Assembly (NCBI GenBank): GCA_005885555.1
Contig: VAWN01000094.1
Coordinates: forward strand, 62,001 to 126,000
DNA length: 64,000 nt
Direction of reading: 5' to 3'
Origin: Actinomycetota bacterium
Lineage (GTDB): Bacteria > Actinomycetota > Actinomycetes > Mycobacteriales > Micromonosporaceae
Positions 33,791-43,409 of this stretch are shown piece by piece. The position numbers were made by a program, and so were the translations under genes. The notes below the pieces were generated by a model. The model saw only the letters and a program-made list of their open reading frames with translations, ran no database searches and was not told the origin of the DNA. Position 1 is the first letter of the stretch; each line of letters opens with the position of its first letter.

Positions 33791-33823
33791 GCGGGGGCCC
33801 CGGTGCAGCGCCGGGACCCCCGC
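33791..33823. terminator. Bidirectional hairpin terminator
   Basis: Arms GCGGGGGCCCCGG (33791-33803) and CCGGGACCCCCGC (33811-33823) pair at 12 of 13 positions around a 7-nt loop. It lies between the convergent exported-protein gene and the GNAT-LeuRS gene, whose stop codon it touches. There is no U-tract, as is common for actinomycete terminators. Confidence 0.75.
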
Positions 33824-36588
33824 TACCTGATGAGGTTGACCAGCGTCGGTGGCCGGACCACGACCCGGCGGGGCGGGCGGCCGTTCAGCTCATCGACGAT
33901 CCGGTCGGCCGCGAGCGCACGCGACCGCAGTTCTTCCGCGCCGATGTCGACCGGTACCGCCAGCCGGGCCCGTACCTTGCCGTCGACCTGTACCACACAG
34001 GTGACCTCCGCGACCGCCAGCAGCGCCGGATCGACCTCGGGCCAGCCGGCCTCGACGACGGATTGCTCGTTGCCCAACGCCGCCCAGGCGTCCTCGGCGC
34101 TGAACGGCGCGACACAAGACAGCATCCGGCACAGTGCCTCGACGCCTTCGCGGACGACGCGGTCCGCTACCCCGCCCGCGTGGTCGAGTTCCCGGCGCAG
34201 CAAGGTGGTCAGCTCCATCATCCGGGCGATGGCCACGTTGAACCGTCGCTGGTCCATGAGCCGGTCGATGCCGTCGACGAGCCGGTGTACCGCCGACCGC
34301 GCGGCCACCGACCCGACCCCGGCGCCGTCAGGCCCGGCGCCGTCGGATCGGGCGAGCCCCACCTCGCCGGCCAGCCGCCTGACCCGGGCCAGCCACTTGA
34401 CCGCCCCGGCCGGCGACACGGTGGCCCAGTCGATGTCGTCCTCGGGCGGGCCGGCGAACAGCATCGTCACGCGTACCGCGTCGGGCCCGAACCGCGCGAT
34501 CTGGTCTTGCAGGTCCACCAGGTTGCCCAGCGATTTGCTCATCGACTTTCCGGCCATGATCACCTGGCCCTGGTTCGTCAGCCGGCGGAACGGCTCGTCG
34601 AAAGGCAGCATCCCGAGGTCGTGCAGCACCTTGGTGATGAACCGCGCATACAGCAGGTGCAGGATCGCGTGTTCCTTGCCGCCGATGTAGTCGTCGACGG
34701 GCAGCCAGCGCGCGATGCCTTCCGGGTTGAACGGCCCGCGGTCGTAGGCCGGGTCGGGGTACCGCAGGAAATACCACGACGAGTCGACGAACGTGTCCAT
34801 CGTGTCGACGTCCCGGCGCGCCGGCCCGCCGCACCGGGGACACGGCACGCTGACCCAGTCCCGCGCGGTCGCCAGCGGCGGTTCACCTGAGCCCGGTCGC
34901 AGCTCGAACCCGGACTCCGGAAGGGTGACCGGCAGCTGGTCCTCCGGTACCGGTACCACGCCGCACGCCGGGCAGTGCACCATCGGGATCGGGGTGCCCC
35001 AGTACCGCTGCCGGGAGATCAGCCAGTCGCGCAGCCGGTAGATGACCGCCGCGGTACCCGATCCGGTGCGCTCCAGGTCGCGCACCACCGCGTCCCGCGC
35101 CTGCGCGACGGTGCGCCCGGTCAGCGGGCCGCAGTCCACCGGCCGGCCACCGGTGTCGATGCTGGCGCCGGTGCCGTAGTCGCTCACGACGTGGTCGGCC
35201 GCGTGCACCGGGATCCGTTCGCCGTTCACCGGGTTGACCGCGGCGCGGCCGGCCAGTTCGGTGTCGGCGACGACGAGGAACGTGGCGCCGTACAAGGTTT
35301 CCGGGCGGGTGGTGAACACGCGCACGGTCTGGCCGGTACCCTCGATCGGGAAGTCGACGTAGGCGCCGGCGGACCGGCCGATCCAGTTGCGTTGCATGGT
35401 GAGCACGTCCTCGGGCCACCCACCCAGCTGGTCCATGTCGTCGAGCAGGCGCTGCGCATACCGCGTGATGCGGAAGAACCACTGCGTCAGGTCGCGCTGC
35501 CCGACGACCGCGCCGCACCGTTCGCACCGGCCCTGGACCACCTGCTCGTTGGCGAGCACCGTGCGGTCGTTCGGGCACCAGTTGACCGGGGCGGTGGCGC
35601 GGTAGGCGAGGCCGCGCTCGTACAGCTTCAGGAACAGCCACTGGTTCCAGCGGTAGTACTCCGGGTCCGAGGTGTGCAGCCGGGTGCGCCAGTCGAACGA
35701 CATGCCGAGCCGGCGGAAGCCCTCCGCCTGTACCTCGATGTTGTCGTAGGTCCAGTCGCGGGGGCTGAGGTTGCGCTTGAAAGCGGCATTCTCGGCGGGC
35801 AGGCCGAAGGAGTCCCAGCCGATGGCCGCGAGGACGTTGTGTCCCTTCAGGCGAAGGTAGCGCGCTATCGCGTCGCTGATCGAGTATGCCTCGGCGTGCC
35901 CCATGTGCAGGTCGCCGGACGGGTACGGGAACATGCTCACGACGTAGCGGTTGTTCGAGCGCGGTTGCGCGGAGGGCGGGAAGCCGGGCAGCCCGTCGGC
36001 CTCGAACGGCCGCCGGACGGTCTTCGCCAGGACCAGTTCCCGGCCCCGGCCGTCGGGCAGCGGGTCGCCCGGCTCGCCCGTGTCGACGAAGCCGTGGCGC
36101 CGGTACAGCGCCAGCGCCGCGCCGTTGTCCGGCATGACCGACAGCCGCACCGTTGCCGACCCGCGCGCGGCGGCCCACCGCTCGACCTCGCGGATCAGGC
36201 GGTCACCCACGCCGCGACCGCGCACCGCCGGGCTGACCCACATGGAGATCAGCTCGACACTGTCCGGCCGCTCGACACTGTCCGGCTGCTGTGCCGGTAC
36301 GCCGCTGGCCATGGCGACCGCTCGGCCGTCGACGACCGCGACGACGTTGTGCGACCCCGGGATCGCCAGGCGCGCGCGCCAGCGTTCCTCCGCCTGGTCC
36401 TGCCACTGCGCCAGGGTCGAGCCGAAGGCGTACGGCGCCTCGGCGAGAGCGGCCAGCCGCAGGTCACGCCAGATTGTCCAGTCGTCCGGGCGCACGGTAC
36501 GCAGCTCAATCCCGTCCACATTGGACACGGTAAGGGGCGGGCGCTCTTTACCGCGGCCGGATTTTCGTCTAGATTCATAGACCATCAT
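33823..36588 (-). CDS. GNAT acetyltransferase fused to a compact, editing-defective leucyl-tRNA synthetase
   Basis: One uninterrupted 921-residue frame. Residues about 25-190 are a complete GNAT domain (motif A RGRGVG at 123-128, motif [14 protein letters not shown]). From about 212 it is a class I LeuRS: HMGH at 228-231, zinc knuckles (CPNDRT, CERCG, CPACG, CPRCG), KSMSKS at 681-686, the anticodon-binding helical domain and the C-terminal [17 protein letters not shown]. The CP1 editing insert is only about 100 residues (about 408-515) against about 190 in E. coli; TTRPETLYG and DYGTGA remain but the VPxHDxRD block with the catalytic Asp is missing, and the leucine-specific domain before KMSKS is lost. 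Probably a paralogue, not the housekeeping enzyme. Alternative starts: ATG 36585, GTG 36528. Confidence 0.92.
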   Translation of the reverse strand: MMVYESRRKSGRGKERPPLTVSNVDGIELRTVRPDDWTIWRDLRLAALAEAPYAFGSTLAQWQDQAEERWRARLAIPGSHNVVAVVDGRAVAMASGVPAQQPDSVERPDSVELISMWVSPAVRGRGVGDRLIREVERWAAARGSATVRLSVMPDNGAALALYRRHGFVDTGEPGDPLPDGRGRELVLAKTVRRPFEADGLPGFPPSAQPRSNNRYVVSMFPYPSGDLHMGHAEAYSISDAIARYLRLKGHNVLAAIGWDSFGLPAENAAFKRNLSPRDWTYDNIEVQAEGFRRLGMSFDWRTRLHTSDPEYYRWNQWLFLKLYERGLAYRATAPVNWCPNDRTVLANEQVVQGRCERCGAVVGQRDLTQWFFRITRYAQRLLDDMDQLGGWPEDVLTMQRNWIGRSAGAYVDFPIEGTGQTVRVFTTRPETLYGATFLVVADTELAGRAAVNPVNGERIPVHAADHVVSDYGTGASIDTGGRPVDCGPLTGRTVAQARDAVVRDLERTGSGTAAVIYRLRDWLISRQRYWGTPIPMVHCPACGVVPVPEDQLPVTLPESGFELRPGSGEPPLATARDWVSVPCPRCGGPARRDVDTMDTFVDSSWYFLRYPDPAYDRGPFNPEGIARWLPVDDYIGGKEHAILHLLYARFITKVLHDLGMLPFDEPFRRLTNQGQVIMAGKSMSKSLGNLVDLQDQIARFGPDAVRVTMLFAGPPEDDIDWATVSPAGAVKWLARVRRLAGEVGLARSDGAGPDGAGVGSVAARSAVHRLVDGIDRLMDQRRFNVAIARMMELTTLLRRELDHAGGVADRVVREGVEALCRMLSCVAPFSAEDAWAALGNEQSVVEAGWPEVDPALLAVAEVTCVVQVDGKVRARLAVPVDIGAEELRSRALAADRIVDELNGRPPRRVVVRPPTLVNLIR

Positions 36589-36592
36589 CGCT

Positions 36593-36606
36593 TGATAACG
36601 TTGTCA
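36593..36606. promoter_or_regulatory. LacI-family-type operator
   Basis: TGATAACGTTGTCA is a 14-bp near-palindrome (one mismatched pair) with the central AACGTT typical of LacI/GalR operators. It lies in the 34-bp gap between the divergent GNAT-LeuRS and GH47 starts, 17 bp before the GH47 ATG, so a sugar-responsive repressor may control the mannosidase. Confidence 0.5.
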
Positions 36607-36622
36607 TACCCGGGGAGGGCAT

Positions 36623-38044
36623 ATGGGAACGCACCGGCGCGCTGCGCGGCCCACCAGACGGACAGTCCTTCTCACGCTCGCCGCGGCGGGCGGGCTGGCC
36701 GCCGCCGGCGGTACCGGCATCGCCCAGGCCGCAACGCACGCCGCCGGTTCCGGGCCGGCCGACCAGCCGAAGGCCGACGCGGTACGCAACGAGTTCCTGC
36801 GCGCGTGGAACGGGTACAAGCGGTTCGCCTTCGGGCGCGACGAGGTGCATCCGGTGTCCGGTACCGCGAGCGAGTTCTTCGCGACCGGCCACCCGGTCGG
36901 CCTGACGATGATCGAGGCGCTGGACACCCTCTACGTGATGGAACTGGACAGCGAACTGTCGCTGGCGACCAACTGGATACAGAAGAACCTGTCGTTCGAC
37001 ATCAACGCCAACTTCCACGTGTTCGAAGCGATCATCCGGCTGGTCGGCGGCCTGCTGTCCGGGTTCCTGTGCACCAAGCAGCCGTTCCTGCTGACCAAGG
37101 CCCGCGACATCGCCGACCGGCTGCTGCCGGCGTTCACCAAGTCGCCGACCGGCATCCCGTTCACCCAGGTCAACCTGCGCACCGGCGCGGTGTCCGGGCG
37201 CACGCCACCGCTGGCCGAGGTCGGCACCAACATCCTCGAGTTCGGCGTGCTGTCCAACCTCACCGGCGACCGCAAGTACTTCAACGCGGCGAAGAAGGCC
37301 TACCAGGCGACGATCGACCGGCGCTCGTCGCTCAACCTGCTCGGTACCACGATCGACGTCAACGGGAACTGGCGCGACGGCACCGACACCGCGCCCAACC
37401 CACCGGTCGACTCGTTCTACGAGTACCTGTGGGGCGGCTTCGCGCTGCTCGGCGACCAGGATCTGCGCAACTGGTACAACATGCTCGTCGGCGCCATCAA
37501 CAACCGCATGATCGACCGGGTGAACGGCCAGGTCTGGTACAAGCAGGTCGACTTCCGCAGCGGCGCGACGGTCGGCACCGAGCAGTCGGAGCTGGCCGCG
37601 TTCTGGGCCGGCCTGCTCGGCAAGGCGGGCAACGTGTCGCTGGGCCGGTCGTACTTCAACTCGTGGACCGCGGTGATCCAGAAGTACGGGCTCATCCCGG
37701 ACAACGTCCACTACCCCACGCTGACCGGCAGTGGCGGCAACGCGTTGCGGCCGGAGTACGCGAACTCGGCGTTCGACCTGTACGTGCTGACCCAGAGCCA
37801 GACCTTCCGCAACGCCGCGTGGAACTACTTCCGCGCGATGCGGGCCAACCAGCGGGTCACCAACGGGTACACGGTCGTCAACGACGCCACCACGAGCCCG
37901 ATGCCCAAGGGCGACTACACGCCGGCGTACTGGTTCGCGGAGAACATGAAGTACCTGTACCTGACCTTCGCCAACGCACCGCGGTACGACTACAGCACCG
38001 GGCTCCTGTCGACCGAGGGGAAGATCCTGCGCGGGGCCCGCTGA
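36623..38044 (+). CDS. Tat-exported GH47 alpha-1,2-mannosidase
   Basis: 473 residues. The Tat-like signal RRAARPTRRTVLLTLAAAGG ends near AQAATHA. The body follows the GH47 (class I mannosidase) pattern: FLRAWNGYKRFAFGRDEVHP, TMIEALDTLYVMELDSEL, FEAIIRLVGGLLSGFLC, LAEVGTNILEFGVLSNLTGD, DSFYEYLWGGF, LRPEYANSAFDLYVLT, YWFAENMKYLYLTF and a final STEGK that supplies the calcium-binding threonine. The enzyme trims alpha-1,2-mannose from high-mannose glycans outside the cell. GGGGAGGG precedes the ATG. GH47 is mainly eukaryotic, so bacterial members are relatively rare. Confidence 0.93.
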   Translation: MGTHRRAARPTRRTVLLTLAAAGGLAAAGGTGIAQAATHAAGSGPADQPKADAVRNEFLRAWNGYKRFAFGRDEVHPVSGTASEFFATGHPVGLTMIEALDTLYVMELDSELSLATNWIQKNLSFDINANFHVFEAIIRLVGGLLSGFLCTKQPFLLTKARDIADRLLPAFTKSPTGIPFTQVNLRTGAVSGRTPPLAEVGTNILEFGVLSNLTGDRKYFNAAKKAYQATIDRRSSLNLLGTTIDVNGNWRDGTDTAPNPPVDSFYEYLWGGFALLGDQDLRNWYNMLVGAINNRMIDRVNGQVWYKQVDFRSGATVGTEQSELAAFWAGLLGKAGNVSLGRSYFNSWTAVIQKYGLIPDNVHYPTLTGSGGNALRPEYANSAFDLYVLTQSQTFRNAAWNYFRAMRANQRVTNGYTVVNDATTSPMPKGDYTPAYWFAENMKYLYLTFANAPRYDYSTGLLSTEGKILRGAR

Positions 38045-38110
38045 CCGGGTGGACGGGTGCGCCACGGGCTGACACGCTGAGCGTGGACCGGTGCTCAGCG
38101 AGGAGGCCCG

Positions 38111-38926
38111 ATGGCGCAGTCGCGGGAATGGACCTATGACGGGCGGCACGGCAAGCTCGTCGCCCGGACGTGGCGCGGGCCGGACCGCCCAACGCACGTC
38201 GTGGTCGTCGCCCACGGCTACGGGGAGCACGTCGGCCGGTACGAGCGGCTCGCCGACGCGTTCGTCGGCAACGGCGCGGTCGTCTACGGCGTCGACCACG
38301 TCGGCCACGGCCGCAGCGGGGGCGAGCGGGTTCTCGTCGAGGACTTCGAGGACCTCGTCGCCGACCTGCACACGCTCGACGAGACGGCGCGACGCGAGCA
38401 CCCGGACCTACCCGTCGTCCTGCTCGGCCACTCGATGGGCGGGCTGATCGCCGCGCGGTACGCCCAGCGCTACCGCGGTACTCTCGCCGCGCTCGTCCTG
38501 TCCAGTCCGGTGATCGGCCGCTGGGACGCGGTGCCGCAACTGCTCGCCTTCGACGAGATCCCCGACATACCGCTCGACATCACCACCCTGTCGCGCGATC
38601 CGGCGGTCGGCGAGACCTATGCGGCCGACCCGCTGGTCTGGCACGGGCCGTTCAAGCGGGCGACGCTGGAGGCCCTGCAGCGCGGACTGGAGACGATCGC
38701 CGCCGGACCGGGCCTCGGCGACCTGCCGCTGATGTGGATCCACGGCGAGGACGACCAGTTGGTACCGATCGAGGCGACGCGCGCCGGGATAGCGCACCTG
38801 CGCGGTGCCCGGCTCGTCGAGCGGACCTACCCCGGCGCCCGCCACGAACTGTTCAACGAACTCAATGCCGACGACGTCATCGGCGAGGTCACCGGGTTCA
38901 TCCACGCACAGCTCGCGACCGACTGA
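38111..38926 (+). CDS. Monoacylglycerol lipase-like alpha/beta hydrolase
   Basis: 271 residues. Oxyanion HGYGEHVGRY, nucleophile elbow LLGHSMGGLIAARY, acid HGEDDQLVP and histidine GARHELFNE are all in place. The HGxxEHxxRY and VDHxGHGRS blocks are those of serine aminopeptidase S33/monoacylglycerol lipases. No signal peptide. GAGGAGG lies six bases before the ATG. It stands alone between two exported enzymes. Confidence 0.92.
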   Translation: MAQSREWTYDGRHGKLVARTWRGPDRPTHVVVVAHGYGEHVGRYERLADAFVGNGAVVYGVDHVGHGRSGGERVLVEDFEDLVADLHTLDETARREHPDLPVVLLGHSMGGLIAARYAQRYRGTLAALVLSSPVIGRWDAVPQLLAFDEIPDIPLDITTLSRDPAVGETYAADPLVWHGPFKRATLEALQRGLETIAAGPGLGDLPLMWIHGEDDQLVPIEATRAGIAHLRGARLVERTYPGARHELFNELNADDVIGEVTGFIHAQLATD

Positions 38927-39081
38927 GCCGCCTGCGCGGCACGCCGCCGGCGAGGAGTTCCGCGTCCCCGTCTTCTTCCTCATGGGCGACTTTCTGGCCC
39001 GGTGCGGCCGCACGCCGCATCGGTACCGATTCGCGCCTTCCCGCGCCAGCCGCACCAGGGACATCGAGGCTGTTGATTGTG

Positions 39082-39093
39082 GCGTGGCCACGC
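39082..39093. promoter_or_regulatory. Short palindrome upstream of the peroxidase
   Basis: GCGTGGCCACGC is a perfect 12-bp palindrome within the 260-bp gap before the peroxidase gene, next to TTGATT. It may be an operator. The rest of the gap holds no gene I can support. Confidence 0.3.
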
Positions 39094-39187
39094 ACGAGAT
39101 TCGGCGCAGCGGCCGGCCCGATCCGATCGACGGTCAGCCATGCCTGGGATCACGGGTGTGCCGGCGCCGACGGCAGGGAGGCCCGCC

Positions 39188-40756
39188 ATGGCGGAGGAAC
39201 GGTGCGAGCGCGGCGGTCACCCGGTGAGCCGCCGCCGGTTCATCCGCGGCGTCGGGCTCGCCGGTGCGGCCGGACTGGTCGCGACCGAGGTGGCCGGCGT
39301 GGGCTCGCACGGCATGGCGGCGGTCACCCGGTCGCCGCAACGCTTCGGCCGCATGTTCGGCTCGCTGCCGGCGTTCTGCCCCGCCACCGACAAGATGCGC
39401 AGCGCGCTGCTGATGTTGGGTGCGCCGGGCGGCATTCTCGACGCGAACGACAACCTGGCGGCCGGACCGGTCAAGCTCATCACCGACCCGTCGCTGAGCC
39501 CGAACAACCTGGACAACCCGACGCAGACCGCGGGTACCACGTTCCTCGGCCAGTTCCTCGACCACGACATGACCTTCGATGCGTCCTCGGCCCTCGGCCA
39601 GACCGCCGACCCGGAGGCGACGACGAACCAGCGGACGCCGTCGTTCGACCTCGACTCGCTGTACGGCGGCGGCCCGGCCGCGGATCCGCAACTGTACGAC
39701 GACACCGACCGGGCCAAGATGAAGGTCGGCTTCGGCGGCAGGTTCGAGGACCTGCCGCGCGACGCGTCCGGCCGGGCGATCATCGCCGACCGGCGCAACG
39801 ACGACAACCTGATGGTCGCCGGCCTGCACGCGGCGTTCCTGTTGTTCCACAACCGGGTCGTCGACCTGGTCCGGGACCAGCAGCCCGGCATCTCGCCGGC
39901 GGCCGCGCTCGCGGCGGCCCGCCAGACCGTGACCTGGCACTACCACTGGATGATCCTGCACGAGTTCCTGCCGCTGATCGTCGGCCCGGCGATGGTGAAC
40001 GACATCCTCTCGGGCGGCCGGCGGTACTACCTGCCGCCGGTCGGCCAGGCGTTCATGCCGATCGAGTTCGCCGCCGCCGCGTACCGCTTCGGACACAGCA
40101 TGGTCCGCCCGTCCTACCGGGCCAACCTCGCCGGCAACGCCGACGGCAGCGCGTTCTTCGGGTTCATCTTCGATCCCGGTCAGGAGGGTGTGGCCGATCC
40201 GGCCGACCTGCGCGGCGGGGCCCGCGCCCCGCGCCGGTTCATCGGCTGGCAGACCTTCTACGACTTCGGCGACGGCCAGGTGCGGCACAACAAGCGCACC
40301 GACACCCGCATCTCCACAGCGCTGTTCCACCTGCCGCTGGGCGCGATCGCGACCGGCGACCCGCCGACCGCGCTGCCGCAACGCAACCTGCTGCGCCAGA
40401 TGACGTGGTCCATGCCGGCCGGTCAGGACGTGGCCCACGCGATGGGCGCACAGGTGTTGAAGGAGCAGGACTTCACCGAGCTCAAGCAGTTCCACTCGGA
40501 CATGCAGGCGCGCACGCCGCTGTGGTACTACGTGCTCAAGGAGGCTGAGCTCATCAACGACGGGCTGCACCTCGGGCCGGTCGGCGGCCGCATCGTCGGC
40601 GAGGTCATCATCGGCCTGCTGCAACAGGACCCGGCCGGGTACCTGCAACGTCAGCCGTCCTGGCAGCCGACGCTGCCGGCGGCGACCCCGGGTACCTGGA
40701 AGGTCGTCGACCTGCTCCGGTTCGCGAAAGTGGACCCGGCCAGCCGGGGACAGTGA
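39188..40756 (+). CDS. Tat-exported animal-type haem peroxidase
   Basis: 522 residues. Twin-arginine signal SRRRFIRGVGLAGAAGLVAT. Distal histidine region TFLGQFLDHDMTFD and proximal histidine FGHSMVRPSY are the hallmarks of the animal haem peroxidase superfamily, with DNLMVAGLHAAFLLFHNRVV and HYHWMILHEFLP between them. It should oxidise small substrates with H2O2 outside the cell. GGGAGG precedes the ATG at 39188; the longer frame upstream would bury the Tat signal. Followed by a hairpin terminator. Confidence 0.93.
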   Translation: MAEERCERGGHPVSRRRFIRGVGLAGAAGLVATEVAGVGSHGMAAVTRSPQRFGRMFGSLPAFCPATDKMRSALLMLGAPGGILDANDNLAAGPVKLITDPSLSPNNLDNPTQTAGTTFLGQFLDHDMTFDASSALGQTADPEATTNQRTPSFDLDSLYGGGPAADPQLYDDTDRAKMKVGFGGRFEDLPRDASGRAIIADRRNDDNLMVAGLHAAFLLFHNRVVDLVRDQQPGISPAAALAAARQTVTWHYHWMILHEFLPLIVGPAMVNDILSGGRRYYLPPVGQAFMPIEFAAAAYRFGHSMVRPSYRANLAGNADGSAFFGFIFDPGQEGVADPADLRGGARAPRRFIGWQTFYDFGDGQVRHNKRTDTRISTALFHLPLGAIATGDPPTALPQRNLLRQMTWSMPAGQDVAHAMGAQVLKEQDFTELKQFHSDMQARTPLWYYVLKEAELINDGLHLGPVGGRIVGEVIIGLLQQDPAGYLQRQPSWQPTLPAATPGTWKVVDLLRFAKVDPASRGQ

Positions 40757-40767
40757 ACGGGAAACGC

Positions 40768-40797
40768 TGAGGGCGCCCTGCGGGAAGGACGCCCTCA
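40768..40797. terminator. Hairpin terminator
   Basis: TGAGGGCG (40768-40775) pairs perfectly with CGCCCTCA (40790-40797) around a 14-nt loop, between the convergent peroxidase and membrane-protein genes. Confidence 0.65.
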
Positions 40798-40812
40798 TGT
40801 CTGTGCCCGGCG

Positions 40813-41301
40813 CTACGGGCGACGGGTACCCATCTGGGCGAGCGCGATGATCCAGCCGGTGATCAGGCCGTACGCCGCACCGCCGAGGGCCCACACCAGC
40901 GCGGTGTAGAGCCCGGCGTGCACCGACAGGAACGCGGTGAGGAAACCGGCCAGGGCGGCGGCGAAGATGACCGCACCCCAGCCACTGAACAGGTCGGCGA
41001 GCGTGCCGCGCGCCCGCGACAGTTCCGCCCCGGCGAGCATGGTGAGGAACACGGCGACGAACACGATGAACAGGATCGCCTTCAGATCCTGTGCCAGCAG
41101 GTCGCGCACCGGCATATCCGAGTTGAACGACCACGCCGGCCATGCCAGCGTCCGAAGGAACAGTCCGCCAGCGGTATCGGGTCTGGTGTTGTGGTTGACC
41201 CAGTCGACGAAGATGGGACTACCGAACACCAGAACCAGCAGAAAAGCTACGAGCGTGCCCACGCCCGTCGCGCTACGACGACGCGTTCTGGTGACAGCCA
41301 T
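40813..41301 (-). CDS. Four-helix membrane protein
   Basis: 162 residues from the ATG at 41301: a basic start (MAVTRTRRRSATGVG) and four hydrophobic segments (LVAFLLVLVFGSPIFV, AILFIVFVAVFLTMLAGAEL, GAVIFAAALAGFLTAFL, LVWALGGAAYGLITGWIIAL). No family recognised. The frame is open upstream without a stop into the catalytic domain of the S9 peptidase remnant, so it could also be read as the C-terminal part of a fusion; the independent start is preferred because the peptidase homology ends naturally before it. Confidence 0.65.
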   Translation of the reverse strand: MAVTRTRRRSATGVGTLVAFLLVLVFGSPIFVDWVNHNTRPDTAGGLFLRTLAWPAWSFNSDMPVRDLLAQDLKAILFIVFVAVFLTMLAGAELSRARGTLADLFSGWGAVIFAAALAGFLTAFLSVHAGLYTALVWALGGAAYGLITGWIIALAQMGTRRP

Positions 41302-43301
41302 GGATGCCAGGTGCCCGGACGTCGACGTTTTCAAACCATTGTCGCCCCCGCCCGCCATGGCGATCTTCAGGAACCGGGCTTCGAGTGTCAGCGTCTCGGC
41401 GATCTCCGCGCCGGGCGCGTGGGTGGCGCGGGACAGCGGTACGACGGTGTGCGGGTGCCCGGCGGCGAGCAGCGCCGCGGACAGCCGGATGGTGTGTGCC
41501 GGATGGACGTTGTCGTCGAGCAGCCCGTGGATGAGCATGAGCGGCCGGCGCACATCCGGTGCCTCGTCCAGCAGTGAACTGCGGTCGTACGCTTGCGGCA
41601 CCTTGTCCGGGTGGCCCAGATACCGCTCCTGCCAATGGGTGTCGTAGAGCCGCTGGTCGGTCACTGGCGCACCGGCCAGCGCCGCGAGGTACCCGCCGTA
41701 GGACCAGCCGCGGATGCCGACCCGGGACAGGTCGAGGTCGGGGTACCGTCGGGCGGCCTCATGCAGCGCGACGATCTGGTCCTCCAGCGGCAGGTCGCCG
41801 CGGTTGCCGTGCACCGTGCGCTCCCAACGCGGCCCGCGGCCCGGGGTTGGGAGACAAGGAAAGCGGACTGCGCCGCGAGGACCCGCTGCCCGCCCGGCCC
41901 GCCGTACGGGTCCATGAGTACCGGCAGCGGCCCGTCCCCGGGCCGGTGTCCGGTGGGGAAGAGCACGGCGGTGCGCAGCCGATCGGCACCGGCGTCGAAC
42001 AGTTCGACCTGCGCAGTGACCTCCGGTGTCTCGGCCACACAAGGGATCTCGCCGCCGGACACGGTCACCCGGGTACCGGCGTACGCCAGACTCTTGCTCG
42101 TGATGACCGTGGTCCCCCCGGCCCGCCTCCCGTCGTGCACGCCAGCCTCGTCGCTGACCCGTACCGTCCCCGCGCGGCGCGACCACGTCCACAGCTGTGT
42201 CCGCACCGGGTCGTCGGAGCCGAGGAACAGCACCGTGTCGTCGTCGACGTCGAGTACCTCGCGCACCTGCAGCCCTTGCGGGGTAACGGTTTCGCCGTCC
42301 ACCACGAGGTGCCGCGTGGCGCCGGTGTCGGCGGTCCACACCAGGGCACCGTCGCCGGTGCGGGCCGGTACCCCGGGCACGATCGTCACCCAGGCCGGGT
42401 CCACGTCCTCACGCAGCACCCGCGTCCGGCCGGTGTCGGGGTCGACATCGAGGATGCGCATCCGGTCCTGCGCGCGGCTCTGCACGACCACCAGCAACCC
42501 GAAGGCGTCCCACCGCACCGCGGTCACATACTCGAACTCGCGCCGGTCCCGGTCGATCCCGACCCGGGTGCCGTCCAGGCCGACGATCCACAGGGTCACG
42601 TCGGCGTTGGCGGTGCCCGCCGCCGGGTACCGCAGCGCGGTCGGCGGCGCGGTCGGCTCGGCCGGGTCCGCCAGGTACCACACCTGCACCGGGCTCACGT
42701 CGACCCGGGCGACCACGAGCCGCCGGCCGTCCGGCGCCCACCAGTACCCGCGCATGCGGTGCATCGACTCGGCCGCCACATGCTCGGGGAGTCCGTACCC
42801 GACGAGCGGCGCCTCCGGTTCGGCCAGCGCCCGGTCGCCGTCGCCGTCGCCGACCCGTAGCGCACCACCGGACACGTAAGCGATCGCGGTGCCGTCGCCG
42901 CTGAGCCGCGGATCGATCGCCGCGCCCGCGACGGGTACCGCCGTCACCGCACCGGACCGCAGGTCGACCCGCCAGAGCTTGCCGGACAAGGAGAACACCG
43001 CCGACTCCACCGCGGCGTCGGTGGCGTACCCGGTGATACCCGTGCCCCGCTCCCGCGCGCGTTCCCGGCGGATGCGCTCCTCCCGCGGTACCGGCGCAGC
43101 CGGATCGCCGAGCGCGGACGGGTCGACCAGCAACCGCTCCGACCGGCCCGCCACGTCGTACGTCCACAGGCAGCCGACCGGATCCGAACCGTTGCGGCTG
43201 CGGCAGAACACCACCCGGGTGCCGTCCGGACTCACCGTGAACCGACCGGGTACGCCCAGCGTGAACCGCCGGGTCCGCGCGTACTGCCGAGGAAATGTCA
43301 T
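41302..43301 (-). pseudogene. S9 prolyl-oligopeptidase/DPP4-like gene, frameshifted
   Basis: The N-terminal propeller is complete (MTFPRQYARTRRFTLGVPGR, then VLMDPYGGPGGQRVL). After SAFLVSQ (about 41849) the frame breaks; the catalytic domain continues in another frame from TPGRGPRWERTVHGNRGDLP with GIRGWSYGGYLAAL (Ser), HGLLDDNVHPAHT (Asp) and SRATHAPG (His). About 16 conserved residues expected between the two parts (the stretch ending DGRGTP) are missing, so a deletion of roughly 50 bp caused the shift. All catalytic residues survive, which suggests a recent event. The stop is also lost: the second frame runs on into the membrane protein. Confidence 0.8.
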
Positions 43302-43409
43302 CGCGGTCCATTGTGCCCGGCGGACAGGCGGGTGCCGCGCCTGGCTATCGTTACCGGCGGGCCTCGACGCGCGCCCCGCCACGATCGCGACGCCGGTGGT
43401 CCGGCCGAC

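Noticed and set aside
33823-36588. GNAT and LeuRS as two separate genes
   Set aside because: There is no stop between them and no internal start with a good ribosome site at the LeuRS boundary; the frame is continuous over 921 codons.
34975-38139. 1054-codon plus-strand open frame over LeuRS and GH47
   Set aside because: Spans antisense of LeuRS and out-of-frame GH47; Arg/His/Gly-rich without domains.
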